This document shows positions 46,386 through 55,220 of a stretch of DNA of 64,000 nt, piece after piece. Made by a program: the position numbers and the translations under genes. Location of the stretch: assembly GCA_947496175.1 (NCBI GenBank), contig CANMBU010000001.1, forward strand, positions 496,001 to 560,000. The letters are read 5' to 3'. Numbering within the stretch: the first letter of the stretch is position 1; each line of letters starts with the position of its first letter. Source of the stretch: an uncultured Roseovarius sp. GTDB taxonomy: Bacteria; Pseudomonadota; Alphaproteobacteria; Rhodobacterales; Rhodobacteraceae. Under the pieces are notes generated by a model. It saw nothing but the letters and a program-made list of their open reading frames with translations. It was not told the DNA's origin and searched no databases.

Positions 46386-47063
46386 ATGACCTTTTCCATC
46401 GCAGGACATTGCCAGCGCACCGGGCAATTTGGTGTCGCCATTACGACCTCGTCCATTTCCGTCGGCTCCCGCTGCCCGCATGCCCGCGCCGGCGTTGGGG
46501 CAGTCGCCACACAGAACATCACTGACCCGCATCTGGCCACATTAGTGTTAGACGCAATGGAGGCCGGGCACTCCGCGAGCGACGCCATTGCAAGCGTCGT
46601 ACAAGGTCGGGACAACATCGACTACCGCCAACTGACCGCCATAGATGCCAAGGGCACAACCGCGCATTTCACGGGCGCACACATTCTTGGAACCAACGCG
46701 ATTAGCGAAGACACACACTGTGTCGCTGCGGGTAACCTTTTGTCATCCACCGCGGTGGCGCAGGCCATCACAGATGGGTTCATGGCAGATCCATCTGCCC
46801 ATTTGGCCGAACGTCTGCTCAGCGGCATTGAAAACGGGCTGGCAGCAGGCGGAGAAGAAGGCCCGGTGCATTCCGCAGCTCTCATCGTCGCGGACAAAAT
46901 GCCCTTCTACCTGGTCGATCTGCGCGTGGATTGGGAAGACGATGGACCAATCAAGAAACTTCGTAGCCTGTGGCAAGCCTATGAGCCGCAGATGAACGAT
47001 TACCTTAACAGAGCGATCGACCCGTCGGCCGCCCCCAGCTATGGCGTCGCCGGCGATCCATAA
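46386..47063 (+). CDS. DUF1028 family protein (Ntn-hydrolase-like)
   Basis: The 225-residue protein starts MTFSIAGHCQRTGQFGVAIT, typical of DUF1028, which has an Ntn-hydrolase-like fold and is often found in catabolic operons with RidA-like proteins. HCVAAGNLLSS near 117-127 and AGGEEGPVHSAAL near 158-170 are family segments. A hydrolase step on an amide or lactam is conceivable but unproven. It is the last gene of the operon; an 11-bp tandem repeat follows. Confidence 0.85.
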   Translation: MTFSIAGHCQRTGQFGVAITTSSISVGSRCPHARAGVGAVATQNITDPHLATLVLDAMEAGHSASDAIASVVQGRDNIDYRQLTAIDAKGTTAHFTGAHILGTNAISEDTHCVAAGNLLSSTAVAQAITDGFMADPSAHLAERLLSGIENGLAAGGEEGPVHSAALIVADKMPFYLVDLRVDWEDDGPIKKLRSLWQAYEPQMNDYLNRAIDPSAAPSYGVAGDP

Positions 47064-47116
47064 AGGCCACGATTGCAACGCACGCCGCGTTAAACACCAT
47101 GCTGAACCGGCCCCGC

Positions 47117-47160
47117 ACCGACGCAATACCGACGTGATACCGATGTCATACCGACGTCCG
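47117..47160. repeat. 11-bp-period tandem repeat, copy A
   Basis: Four consecutive 11-base units read ACCGACGCAAT, ACCGACGTGAT, ACCGATGTCAT, ACCGACGTCCG. The array lies between the convergent DUF1028 and cobB genes and overlaps no convincing gene. The same units occur at 60787-60830. Confidence 0.85.
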
Positions 47161-47210
47161 GTTTCCTGCAAAACAAGGCCGTTAACCTTTGAGTCGCTCA
47201 AACAGACGTC

Positions 47211-47912
47211 TCACGTGCCGCAAACATCCAAAATCTCTTCCACCCAAACCGGCACAACCTCACTCGCCTTACCCCGTCGGTGCTCGGCAAAGTCGCGCGA
47301 CGCCGAAGATGCCTCAAGGTTCAACTCCACTGTATGCGCCCCCATCCGCCGCGCATGCTGACCATAGGCGGCCGCCGGATACACCTGACCCGAGGTGCCA
47401 ATAGCGGCGAAGACATCCGCCTCGGCGAGTGCGGGGTCTATCACGTGCATCGCATAGGGAATTTCGCCAAACCACACCACATCCGGTCGCGTGGCGGCTT
47501 GTCCGCAACGTGGGCAAGGGTCCTCCGGCGCCATCACCAATGGCGCCTGCCAACGATGCTCACAAGAATGACACAGCGCTTTGGCCAATTCGCCATGCAT
47601 ATGGATCACATTCCGACTGCCCGCAGCCTCGTGCAACCCATCGACGTTCTGTGTGACAACAAGCACTTCACCATCAATTTCAGCCTCCAGTCGCGCCAGA
47701 GCATAATGCGCCTCATTCGGCTTGGCTTCAGCCGCCTGAACCCGGCGCGCATTGTAGAACTCGTGCACAAGGCCCGGGTTGCGGGCAAAGCCTTCGGGCG
47801 TGGCCACATCCTCAATCGCATGCTGTGCCCAAAGCCCGCCTTCATCGCGAAACGTGCCCAGCCCGCTTTCGGCCGAAATCCCGGCACCTGTCAGAATAAC
47901 AACCTTTTTCAT
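47211..47912 (-). CDS. cobB: NAD-dependent protein deacylase (sirtuin)
   Basis: Sirtuins remove acyl groups from lysines using NAD. The 233-residue class III protein has GAGISAESGLGTFRD (9-23), QNVDGLHEAAG (88-98), catalytic H106 and zinc cysteines C114, C117, C133, C136. Y53 and R56 (FYNARR) form the pair that accepts negatively charged acyl groups, so desuccinylase or demalonylase activity is likely beside deacetylation. It is divergent from a site-2 protease gene. Confidence 0.93.
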   Translation of the reverse strand: MKKVVILTGAGISAESGLGTFRDEGGLWAQHAIEDVATPEGFARNPGLVHEFYNARRVQAAEAKPNEAHYALARLEAEIDGEVLVVTQNVDGLHEAAGSRNVIHMHGELAKALCHSCEHRWQAPLVMAPEDPCPRCGQAATRPDVVWFGEIPYAMHVIDPALAEADVFAAIGTSGQVYPAAAYGQHARRMGAHTVELNLEASSASRDFAEHRRGKASEVVPVWVEEILDVCGT

Positions 47913-48004
47913 GCCTTAGTTTTGCTCAACTTGCCACGTAACGATATCATAATCACACTACGCTCATTATGCGCAAAAGTCTTTAAACGCCTGGAAATAT
48001 TCAT

Positions 48005-48718
48005 TTGTTCAACGACAATAACCCGATTTTCGAGTTCCGCGGCCCCTTTGGCGTTCCCATTCAGATCGGCGCCTCGCTTGTGCTGCTTCTGGGCTTCTAT
48101 TTCTACACAGGCGGGACCGATGTCGCCTGGACTGCAACCTTTATTGCCCTGCTTTTCGTGTCGATCTTCCTGCACGAGCTCGGCCACGCCTGGGCCTGTC
48201 TGATCCAGGGTATTCCGGTGCGTCGCATCATGCTCTATGGCGGTGGCGGATTCTGCGAACCCGCCCGTTCTTCAACGGCCTATGAGCAAGAATTCATCGT
48301 TGCCATGGGTCCAATTGTGAACATCGTGCTTTGGGCGGTGTTCTCCCTGATCTCAAACGCCATGTGGGACAACCTGTTTTCCCAGGCATCAGGTTATGAA
48401 AACCCGGAAATCCTGTTCAACAGCCCGCAAGCCACAATTGCCGAAGTGCTAGGCCTTTTTGCATATATCAACGGGTTTCTTGCGATCTTCAACCTGATCC
48501 CGGTACAGCCTCTTGATGGCGGCAAGCTCTTTCATCTGGGCCTTTTGCGCCTTGTGCGACAGGACTATGCCATGGTCATCACCGGTGCCGTCGGCCTTGT
48601 ATTGTCTGTACTCTGGATTCCCGCCATGTTGATCGCCTTTGGTCTTGGGTGGTGGATTTTGTTCTTCATCCCATCTATTCCCCTGCATTGGTCAATGATG
48701 AGACAACGCCTGGCCTGA
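48005..48718 (+). CDS. Site-2 protease family membrane metalloprotease
   Basis: This 237-residue membrane protein carries the M50 zinc site HELGH (H57, E58, H61) and the third ligand D171 in PVQPLDGGKLFH. About six membrane segments are visible. The compact form without PDZ domain resembles M50B peptidases rather than RseP. The start is TTG at 48005 with a weak CTGGAAA site; no ATG upstream is in frame after the last stop. Substrate is unknown. Confidence 0.85.
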   Translation: MFNDNNPIFEFRGPFGVPIQIGASLVLLLGFYFYTGGTDVAWTATFIALLFVSIFLHELGHAWACLIQGIPVRRIMLYGGGGFCEPARSSTAYEQEFIVAMGPIVNIVLWAVFSLISNAMWDNLFSQASGYENPEILFNSPQATIAEVLGLFAYINGFLAIFNLIPVQPLDGGKLFHLGLLRLVRQDYAMVITGAVGLVLSVLWIPAMLIAFGLGWWILFFIPSIPLHWSMMRQRLA

Positions 48719-48885
48719 TCAACGCCTGCTCGAAGGTCGGTTGGCAAGCCAATCCCTTCACGTTCGACGAACCTCTGCTCAAACCCGCTTCAAAAACTGC
48801 GAAAACCTGCTATGTCTGCGCCAAGCGTGGGCAAAAGACCCCAAGCAGCGTGACAGAGTACGAGCAGTAAAATGAGTTCTCCAAG

Positions 48886-49566
48886 ATGAAGCCCGTCGGC
48901 ATTCTAGGCGGTATGGTTCCGCAAACCACAGTGTTTGTGTTGCAAAAGCTTTTGTCTGCCTCGCAAGCGCAGGATGGCAATAATCACGTACCGCTGATCC
49001 TCAATCACAACCCGCAACTACCGCCGCGCGTGACCCTTGTTGACGGCGATGACGACCGCGAACCCATGCCTGCCCTGATGAGCATGGCACAGGATCTTGA
49101 ACGCGCAGGCGCACAAGCACTCGCCATGCCGAATGTCGAAGCGCACCACTATTCCCTGGCCGTCAGCCACGCCACGACCTTGCCATTCCTTGATATCATT
49201 GAACTTTCCGCCGCACAGATCCAAAATCAGGGTGCAAAACAAATTGGCCTTTTGGCGGCACCGACCTGTCGCACATTCGGGGTCTTTGATGCAATCTTCG
49301 ACGCCAGGGGGCTGATACCTGTTTGGCTGAAAGATGAGGCTGGGATGTCCAACCTCATTGCCGCCGCCAAAAGCGGAAAGCAGAGCGCCGAGCTTGAACA
49401 GAACCTGCAAGCCATAACAGACGACCTTCTGGACCAAGGCGCCGAACATGTCCTTGTCGCTAACACAGAGCTTTCACCGCTGAGTGAAGCCGTGCTCAAC
49501 AATACTCCCGCCACGGACAGCCTGACCTGCCTCTGCGATGCAGTTATCGCCTTCGCCGCAAGCTAA
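48886..49566 (+). CDS. Aspartate/glutamate racemase homologue lacking both catalytic cysteines
   Basis: The 226-residue protein has the Asp/Glu racemase fold, including GILGGMVPQTT (5-15). The family normally has one cysteine in a PCNTAH-like motif and a second in GCTE. Here they read MPNVEAHH (81-88, Asn83 in the Cys place) and VANTEL (191-196, Asn193 in the Cys place). Racemase activity by the two-cysteine mechanism should be absent. The fold and surrounding residues are well kept, so it is not a decaying pseudogene; another reaction or a binding role is possible. Confidence 0.8.
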   Translation: MKPVGILGGMVPQTTVFVLQKLLSASQAQDGNNHVPLILNHNPQLPPRVTLVDGDDDREPMPALMSMAQDLERAGAQALAMPNVEAHHYSLAVSHATTLPFLDIIELSAAQIQNQGAKQIGLLAAPTCRTFGVFDAIFDARGLIPVWLKDEAGMSNLIAAAKSGKQSAELEQNLQAITDDLLDQGAEHVLVANTELSPLSEAVLNNTPATDSLTCLCDAVIAFAAS

Positions 49567-49575
49567 GATTAGAAG

Positions 49576-49899
49576 TTAAGTGCGCACCTTGGACAGCTCA
49601 TTGCGCAGCATCTCGGCCTCTTGCCGAGCTTCGCGTAGCCCATCCATGGTTGCCGAAAGCTCAGCCTCGGTTTGCGTCAACTGGTTGGTCAACTCCGCCT
49701 CGCGCTGCTGAAGATAGGTGATCGCCTGATCACGTGTCTCTTCGGCATCATGAAGCTCTTGCGACATGCGCTCCAGCTCACCCACGTCGGATGGCAGCAC
49801 ACGTGTAAAACGGTGCACCAGCCAGTTGGCGAACCAGCCCATGCAAAACGCCACGAACAGAACGATCGCCGTTGCTATGATGAATTCCGTTCTGTTCAT
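49576..49899 (-). CDS. Membrane-anchored coiled-coil protein
   Basis: The 107-residue protein has one N-terminal membrane helix (about 7-27, ending GWFANWLVH) and a Glu/Leu/Gln-rich coiled coil from about residue 40 to the end. It overlaps the OmpA-domain gene by four bases (ATGA), so it is probably co-translated with it and may act in the same envelope complex. No known family is recognised. Confidence 0.75.
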   Translation of the reverse strand: MNRTEFIIATAIVLFVAFCMGWFANWLVHRFTRVLPSDVGELERMSQELHDAEETRDQAITYLQQREAELTNQLTQTEAELSATMDGLREARQEAEMLRNELSKVRT

Positions 49900-51833
49900 T
49901 CCGCAGCGCTTTCCGCCTCAGCTTCCGGTTCTTCGGGGGACGCACCTGAATCCTCACCCTGATCCTCGTTTTGAACCTCTTCTTCCATCGCTTCAAGCGT
50001 TGTCTGCTGTTCCTTGATGGGTTCGGGCCTGATCACCCGGAACTCGATACGGCGATTGGCTTCGCGACCCTCTTCGGAGTCGTTATCCGCAATCGGCTTA
50101 CTCTCACCATACCCCTTGGCCGAAATCGACGCCGTCAGAACCTGGCGCGACCTGAGCTCATTGAGGATGGTTTGCGCCCGGGCCTGGCTGAGTTGTTCAT
50201 TCATGATCTCGCGGCCTTGGCTATCGGTATGCCCACCTATTTCCATACGGATCTCACCGCAGGATTTAACAACCTCCGCAATGTCATCCATAATCGCCGC
50301 CCCAATATCATCAATCGTGGTTTCGCTCGGAGCAAAGGTTATCTTTCGTTCAACCTGAATCTGCGCAATCTGCGCTTCGCACTCATCAGGCGTGGGCAAA
50401 CTGGCAACCGGATCAAGCGCTTCCTGATAGGACACATCAATGGTGTATTGCCCCGCATTCCCGAGCTTTTGCGCCAACATACCAGTGATGCTTGCCTCGG
50501 CGTCCTTGTTGCCGGTTTGGCCTGTGACGTCGATTGACTCCGGCGTCACCGTCACCGCCCCGTTCGACAGATACGCCAAAGCCTCCAAGGCGGTCAGCGT
50601 GCGCACTGTCCAATCCCGCGGCAAATTCTCTGCAACCCTCGCGGTGGTATAGACCGCATCCGATGCAAACCGTGCCTTGGCCAAGCTGTCTATGGTTTCA
50701 CGTGCGCGTTCATTTTCCACGCGCCCTCTGATCTGAACCAGACCTTCCGGCGAAAGAGTCGCGACAAACTCAGCGGCCTGTGCAGTTTCCGTCTCTGGAA
50801 GGGGTAAAACGGCATGTAATGCGAAAACGTCGGGCAGAGATGTTTCCAGACGTCCGACCACCGCATCAAACACCGATTCCGACGTGCCGTATGCCGCGAC
50901 CAGCGACACATCTGCATCGGAGAACGTGACACTTCCGTTTCCGATTTCGCCAAGCGCGTCGATTGCCAACTCTGCCGCATCCGCCCACTTGGGCGATGGG
51001 ACGCCAAGAGCAAGTGTGCACTGCGCTTTGTAGTCCAATCCGTTGCGCCCCGCCGCGCGCAAAATCCGCTCACGCGACGCTTCAGTATCAGCCGCACAAA
51101 CATCAAACTTGCCGGTGCCGTTTTCTATTGTGTAGCGCAAAGTGAAGGGCGTCACCACCGGCCGCGGAGCCGAAATATCCAGTGCAAGCCGCACCCCATC
51201 GGGCAAACGCCGGGCCAGATCTGTTTCCAGGGTCGTTTTGTCCTGCTCACTTTCCGCCATGGCCGTAACTTCGACCCGCGAGGCATCTACCGAAATCTTG
51301 GCTCGTTCCAGATCATCCAGCGACCGCACTGCGTAGTCGAGCGCATCCTGCCACGTGTCCGGCTCAGGATAGTCGGCCGTTTCCAAAAGGTCAGTGATCT
51401 CTTGGTTCCCGGTGCGTCGTGCCACATCAATCAACAGATCGTCACGATCCGTCGCGGCCGGGATCAAACCGATCAACGAGATTCCACTATCATTGCGGAG
51501 TATTTCCACTGAAAACCGTGGCGGTTCGATCCCAGCGGTGTCCTCGACCAGCATCTGGTCAATAATCCGCGCAGACTCCACAACACTTCCCGCGATCGAA
51601 AGCGCGCGAAATCTTGTCGCCTCAGAGGGTGCCGTACCGGCCAGGTAAACCTGAAGCCCATCCGCATCGACTTCGGTCCAGACCATACCGTTTTCATCAA
51701 GCGTATCGCGCACGGCGTTGCGCGAATTCTCTTCGATGGCCGACACCGCAAAACGCGCGGCAAACAGGCAGAAAATAAACGCAACAGCGAAAATACCAGC
51801 TACCGAAAATACTGAAGACAGGCGCAGATTCAC
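49896..51833 (-). CDS. OmpA-domain envelope protein
   Basis: The 645-residue protein has an N-terminal membrane segment (about 8-32), a long region of repeated BON-like alpha/beta units (about 50-470) and a C-terminal OmpA peptidoglycan-binding domain (about 495-605) with GGHTDSQGREIMNEQLSQAR near 540 and GYGESKPIADN. A strongly acidic tail of about 35 residues follows. It should tether the inner membrane to the cell wall. The next gene, a coiled-coil membrane protein, overlaps its end. Confidence 0.88.
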   Translation of the reverse strand: MNLRLSSVFSVAGIFAVAFIFCLFAARFAVSAIEENSRNAVRDTLDENGMVWTEVDADGLQVYLAGTAPSEATRFRALSIAGSVVESARIIDQMLVEDTAGIEPPRFSVEILRNDSGISLIGLIPAATDRDDLLIDVARRTGNQEITDLLETADYPEPDTWQDALDYAVRSLDDLERAKISVDASRVEVTAMAESEQDKTTLETDLARRLPDGVRLALDISAPRPVVTPFTLRYTIENGTGKFDVCAADTEASRERILRAAGRNGLDYKAQCTLALGVPSPKWADAAELAIDALGEIGNGSVTFSDADVSLVAAYGTSESVFDAVVGRLETSLPDVFALHAVLPLPETETAQAAEFVATLSPEGLVQIRGRVENERARETIDSLAKARFASDAVYTTARVAENLPRDWTVRTLTALEALAYLSNGAVTVTPESIDVTGQTGNKDAEASITGMLAQKLGNAGQYTIDVSYQEALDPVASLPTPDECEAQIAQIQVERKITFAPSETTIDDIGAAIMDDIAEVVKSCGEIRMEIGGHTDSQGREIMNEQLSQARAQTILNELRSRQVLTASISAKGYGESKPIADNDSEEGREANRRIEFRVIRPEPIKEQQTTLEAMEEEVQNEDQGEDSGASPEEPEAEAESAAE

Positions 51834-51889
51834 GAAACCACCCTTTTCTTTCCCGCGCCCAATTTAAGCGTCCGTATCCGCAAGTGCAA

Positions 51890-52855
51890 TCAAACGAAGA
51901 GCGCGATAGCAAAAAATGGCAACGGGATCAGGCCAGCATCGCGGTTTGATCGAAAGAGCCGAAGAAGCGTTTCATTTTCGTTGGGGTTAAACTGTTGAAG
52001 TTGCCAGTGCATATGCCAACCGAATGCCCAGGATCCACACAGTGCGAAAAGCAGCGCAACAGGTGAGGCTCCAACGACAGCCATGATAACCGCAAAAGCC
52101 TGCAACACGACGGCCAGAATGAGAAAACGCAATAGCCAGGCTGGCGAGTGCTCTCCAAAAAGTCGTGCCGTGGATTTGACTCCGATAAGCGCGTCATCCT
52201 CGGCATCTTGATGGGCATAAATCGTATCGTAAAAAAGCGTCCACGAAATCCCAGCAAGGTAGAGGACCAAAGCTGGCAGTTCGAGCTTTCCGCTATGCGC
52301 GGTCCAGGCCAGAAGAGCCCCCCAGTTAAACGCGATGCCCAGGAATACCTGCGGCCACCATGTGAACCGCTTGGCAAACGGGTAAACCGCCACGGGCAAG
52401 AGCGACAGGATACCCAGCGCAATCGCCGCCCAGTTGAAGGTGATCAGAATGCAAAACGCGATCAAAGCCTGCGCTACCAGCCAGGCAAGCGCCTGTTTCA
52501 CGCTCACCTGCCCTGACGGAATGGGGCGTGATGCCGTGCGCGCCACACTGCCATCAATATGACGGTCAGTGATGTCGTTCCATGTGCATCCTGCTCCACG
52601 CATCAAAAACGCGCCAACTCCGCAGCCCACAAAGATCCAAAGATCATGCAAACTGGCCCGTCCATCGTGGATCATCGACAAAAGCAACCCCCACCAGCAG
52701 GGCAAGAGCAGGAGCCAGGTCCCGATAGGACGGTCCACCCGGGACAGGCGCAGGTAAGGCCGCGTGGCAGGCGGGGCCAGACGATCCACCCAGTTGTCTT
52801 TGACAGCATCGGCCACCTGGCCCGTGGCCTCTGGCGTCTGGTTCTCACCGGTCAT
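51890..52855 (-). CDS. ubiA: 4-hydroxybenzoate polyprenyltransferase
   Basis: UbiA prenylates 4-hydroxybenzoate in ubiquinone synthesis at the inner membrane. The 321-residue protein has about eight helices and the two acidic prenyl-diphosphate motifs NDITDRHID (93-101) and DTIYAHQDAEDD (about 213-224). SRVDRPIGTWLLLLPCWWG near 38-56 is typical. It is divergent from rsmE with only 11 bases between the start codons. Confidence 0.93.
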   Translation of the reverse strand: MTGENQTPEATGQVADAVKDNWVDRLAPPATRPYLRLSRVDRPIGTWLLLLPCWWGLLLSMIHDGRASLHDLWIFVGCGVGAFLMRGAGCTWNDITDRHIDGSVARTASRPIPSGQVSVKQALAWLVAQALIAFCILITFNWAAIALGILSLLPVAVYPFAKRFTWWPQVFLGIAFNWGALLAWTAHSGKLELPALVLYLAGISWTLFYDTIYAHQDAEDDALIGVKSTARLFGEHSPAWLLRFLILAVVLQAFAVIMAVVGASPVALLFALCGSWAFGWHMHWQLQQFNPNENETLLRLFRSNRDAGLIPLPFFAIALFV

Positions 52856-52866
52856 ATGTTGGCCTC

Positions 52867-53604
52867 ATGCGCAACGCGAAGATCAGATTGTATGTAGATC
52901 ACCCTTTAGGGCAAGGGCAATCGGTTCCTTTGAACCGCGATCAGGCGCATTACCTCTTTGGCGTCATGCGGCTGGGTCTTGGCGACGCCGTTCTGGTGTT
53001 CGACGGCCAATCCGGGGAATGGCGCGCCATGATTACCGAGGCGGGGAAAAAAAGCGGTGCTCTGGTGGTCGAAGACCAAACCCGTCCGCAACAAAACCCA
53101 CCCGATCTGTGGCTACTGTTTGCCCCGATCAAAAAAACCCGCACCGATTTCATCGTCGAAAAAGCCGCCGAGTTGGGCGCGGCACGCATCTGCCCCGTGC
53201 AGACCGAATTCACAAATTCCGAACGCATCCGACAGGATCGCCTTCAGGCACATGCCGTCGAAGCCGCCGAGCAATGCGGCGGCACCTACGTGCCCGAAGT
53301 GACAGCCCTGCAAAAACTCGACGCATTGCTCAGCACTTGGCCTGACGAGCGCCAAATCCTGTTCTGTGACGAAGCGCTCGCTGGCCCATCCTCGGCTTTG
53401 ATCAGCCTCGCCAAAAACAACAGCAGTGGCCCTTGGGCCATCCTCATCGGCCCCGAAGGCGGCTTTTCCGATGCCGAACGCCAACGCCTGGCCGCACTGC
53501 CCCAAGCCCATGCCATCAGCCTCGGCCCCCGCATCCTGCGCGCTGACACCGCCGCCGTGGCCGCGCTGACGCTGTGGCAACAGACTTTGGGAGACTGGAC
53601 ATGA
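52867..53604 (+). CDS. rsmE: 16S rRNA m3U1498 methyltransferase
   Basis: RsmE is a SPOUT (knotted) methyltransferase that modifies U1498 of 16S rRNA. The 245-residue protein ends with the AdoMet-knot segments LIGPEGGFSDAER and SLGPRILRADTAAVAAL. The N-terminal PUA-like part starts MRNAKIRLYVDHPLGQGQ. Its stop overlaps the next gene start (ATGA), so downstream genes are translationally coupled. Confidence 0.95.
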   Translation: MRNAKIRLYVDHPLGQGQSVPLNRDQAHYLFGVMRLGLGDAVLVFDGQSGEWRAMITEAGKKSGALVVEDQTRPQQNPPDLWLLFAPIKKTRTDFIVEKAAELGAARICPVQTEFTNSERIRQDRLQAHAVEAAEQCGGTYVPEVTALQKLDALLSTWPDERQILFCDEALAGPSSALISLAKNNSSGPWAILIGPEGGFSDAERQRLAALPQAHAISLGPRILRADTAAVAALTLWQQTLGDWT

Positions 53605-54320
53605 ACACCGCGCCATCAATCCAGCTTTATCTTTTTTTTGCCCGAGATAACGACAAGGCCGTGATCCTGCGGCAGGGCCCCTCAAAGGTAAGTCGCCTGA
53701 TCCTGTGGCATCGGGACAGCGACAGATTTGAAGACGGTCAATGGCTCAAGCACAAGGTTTATCCGGATCGCTGTGATCTGTCGCCTGATGGTCAGCACTT
53801 TCTGTTCTTTGCACTCGATGGCAAATGGCAGACCGAGACCAAAGGCAGCTACACCGCGATTTCAAAACCGCCCTACTTCACAGCTTTGACCCTCATCCCT
53901 CAAGGCGACACCTGGGGCGGCGGTGGGCGGTTTTTGGACAATCATCACTACATCATTGATGCCAATACCGAAACTGCTCTGTTTGACGAGGCCAAGGACA
54001 TACACAGGGTCTACAAGGGCGCACCCGGCAAAGGGTGCACCACAGGCCTGCGCTTAGCGAACAACACGCCCGCGCCGCTAAACCCCGACATTCGCAATCA
54101 GCTGCTTGGACGCACCAAGCCAGACCGGGACACTGCACTGGATCACTACGAAACAAGACTGGGATGCCTTTACCGCCTGACTGGGACAGGCGAAAAGTTG
54201 ATACGTGATTTTTCCGATATGGCGTTCGAGCCGATCCGCGCGCCTTATGACACACACCCTTCTGATGTTCAGTCCGTGAACGCCTCCACCTGGCATCCGC
54301 TTGACGGAGAAACATCATGA
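53601..54320 (+). CDS. Conserved hypothetical protein after rsmE
   Basis: I do not recognise a named family for this 239-residue protein. It starts at an ATG overlapping the rsmE stop. Features include ILRQGPSKVSRLILWHRDSD near residues 22-41 and YPDRCDLSPDGQHFLFFALDGK near 53-74, which resemble one beta-propeller blade-like strand pair, then HPSDVQSVN near the end. No signal peptide is visible. It is coupled on both sides, to rsmE and to the next membrane protein. Confidence 0.7.
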   Translation: MNTAPSIQLYLFFARDNDKAVILRQGPSKVSRLILWHRDSDRFEDGQWLKHKVYPDRCDLSPDGQHFLFFALDGKWQTETKGSYTAISKPPYFTALTLIPQGDTWGGGGRFLDNHHYIIDANTETALFDEAKDIHRVYKGAPGKGCTTGLRLANNTPAPLNPDIRNQLLGRTKPDRDTALDHYETRLGCLYRLTGTGEKLIRDFSDMAFEPIRAPYDTHPSDVQSVNASTWHPLDGETS

Positions 54321-54820
54321 GTTTCATTCGCCCTGAGGCAGCCCAAAGTCTGAAGCGGTGGCGCGAAACACTTATTGGCCTGGTGGTGATCGCCCTGGGT
54401 GGATGGTGGGCATTGGGCCTGAACGGAATTCTGTCCTGGGTCGGGCTGATCTTGCTTCCCATCGGTGCGTCCCTGACCATCACAGGCATACAACGCGGTC
54501 GTTTCCGATCCAAAACAGGCGGGCCAGGTATGGTGCAGATCGATGAGGGTCGGGTCACGTATTTCGGCCCTCTCACCGGCGGCAGCATTGATCTGGCCGA
54601 AATGACCGAACTGACCCTCGACCCGACAGGTCAGCCAGCCCATTGGTGCCTGTCGCAGCCCGGACAACCAAAGCTCTTCATTCCAGTCTCAGCCAGCGGC
54701 AACGACACGCTCTTTGACGCGTTCTCATCCCTTCCGGGCCTGCGCAGCGAAACGCTTGTCGCTGCAATACGAACCACCTCGGACATCCCGGTGCGCCTGT
54801 GGCACCGAAAACATCCCTAG
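54317..54820 (+). CDS. Two-helix membrane protein
   Basis: The 167-residue protein has two adjacent membrane segments (about 18-35 and 40-57) and a C-terminal cytoplasmic domain of beta strands (MVQIDEGRVTYFGPLTGGSI, then LAEMTELTL) that resembles a bacterial PH-like domain. Its ATG overlaps the stop of the preceding gene. Function is unknown. Its stop overlaps the stop of the oppositely oriented small Tat-signal gene by four bases. Confidence 0.7.
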   Translation: MSFIRPEAAQSLKRWRETLIGLVVIALGGWWALGLNGILSWVGLILLPIGASLTITGIQRGRFRSKTGGPGMVQIDEGRVTYFGPLTGGSIDLAEMTELTLDPTGQPAHWCLSQPGQPKLFIPVSASGNDTLFDAFSSLPGLRSETLVAAIRTTSDIPVRLWHRKHP

Positions 54821-55020
54821 CGTTTCGTTTTCTTCCGCTCTTGCTTTCTGCGTTCACGCGCCTTGCGCCGCCGCTCTTCAAGCTCGCGGCGTTTCTTTGG
54901 GGTTAGCCGGTCTTCAGGATCCGGTCCACCGCGTGCCAGGACAGGCTGGCTCATGGCTACAGCTGCACCCGCTACGAGGCTAAACGTGAAAAACCCGCGT
55001 CGTGACATTGTTCCAGACAT
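54817..55020 (-). CDS. Small Tat-signal protein with very basic tail
   Basis: The 67-residue product has a twin-arginine signal (SRRGFFTFS, residues 6-14), a hydrophobic core and a likely cleavage after PVLA near residue 29. The remaining 38 residues are almost entirely charged, with a run of Arg, Lys and Glu (KKRRELEERRRKARERRKQ). The mature part would be a short, highly basic periplasmic peptide. No family is recognised. An alternative is that SRRGF is coincidental and the protein is simply exported by Sec. Confidence 0.6.
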   Translation of the reverse strand: MSGTMSRRGFFTFSLVAGAAVAMSQPVLARGGPDPEDRLTPKKRRELEERRRKARERRKQERKKTKR

Positions 55021-55220
55021 TTCAAACTCCTGTGATGGGCCTGTTCAAATCTGAAGGTCATGTCGTCACTCACGCTGGCAAGTTCCATGTATATTACGTC
55101 ATCCTCCGACCTAGTTGATCACGTGTGAACACGCATGGGACGGTGCAGAGCGCATTGACACTCTCTACAATCCGCGCCACTTCTGGCGCCCAAAGATGCG
55201 CCATGCCAGGAGGCTTTCAG

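Noticed and set aside
48739..48754. Short GGTTGGC/GCCAATC hairpin after the site-2 protease gene
   Set aside because: Two-base loop and no T run; not a convincing terminator or tRNA arm.
55155..55160. TTGACA as a gshA promoter -35
   Set aside because: No -10-like element appears at 16-18 bases downstream.
55125..55220. Longer gshA start
   Set aside because: AGGAGG lies directly before the ATG at 55221, while the upstream ATG has no such site and the added residues look random.
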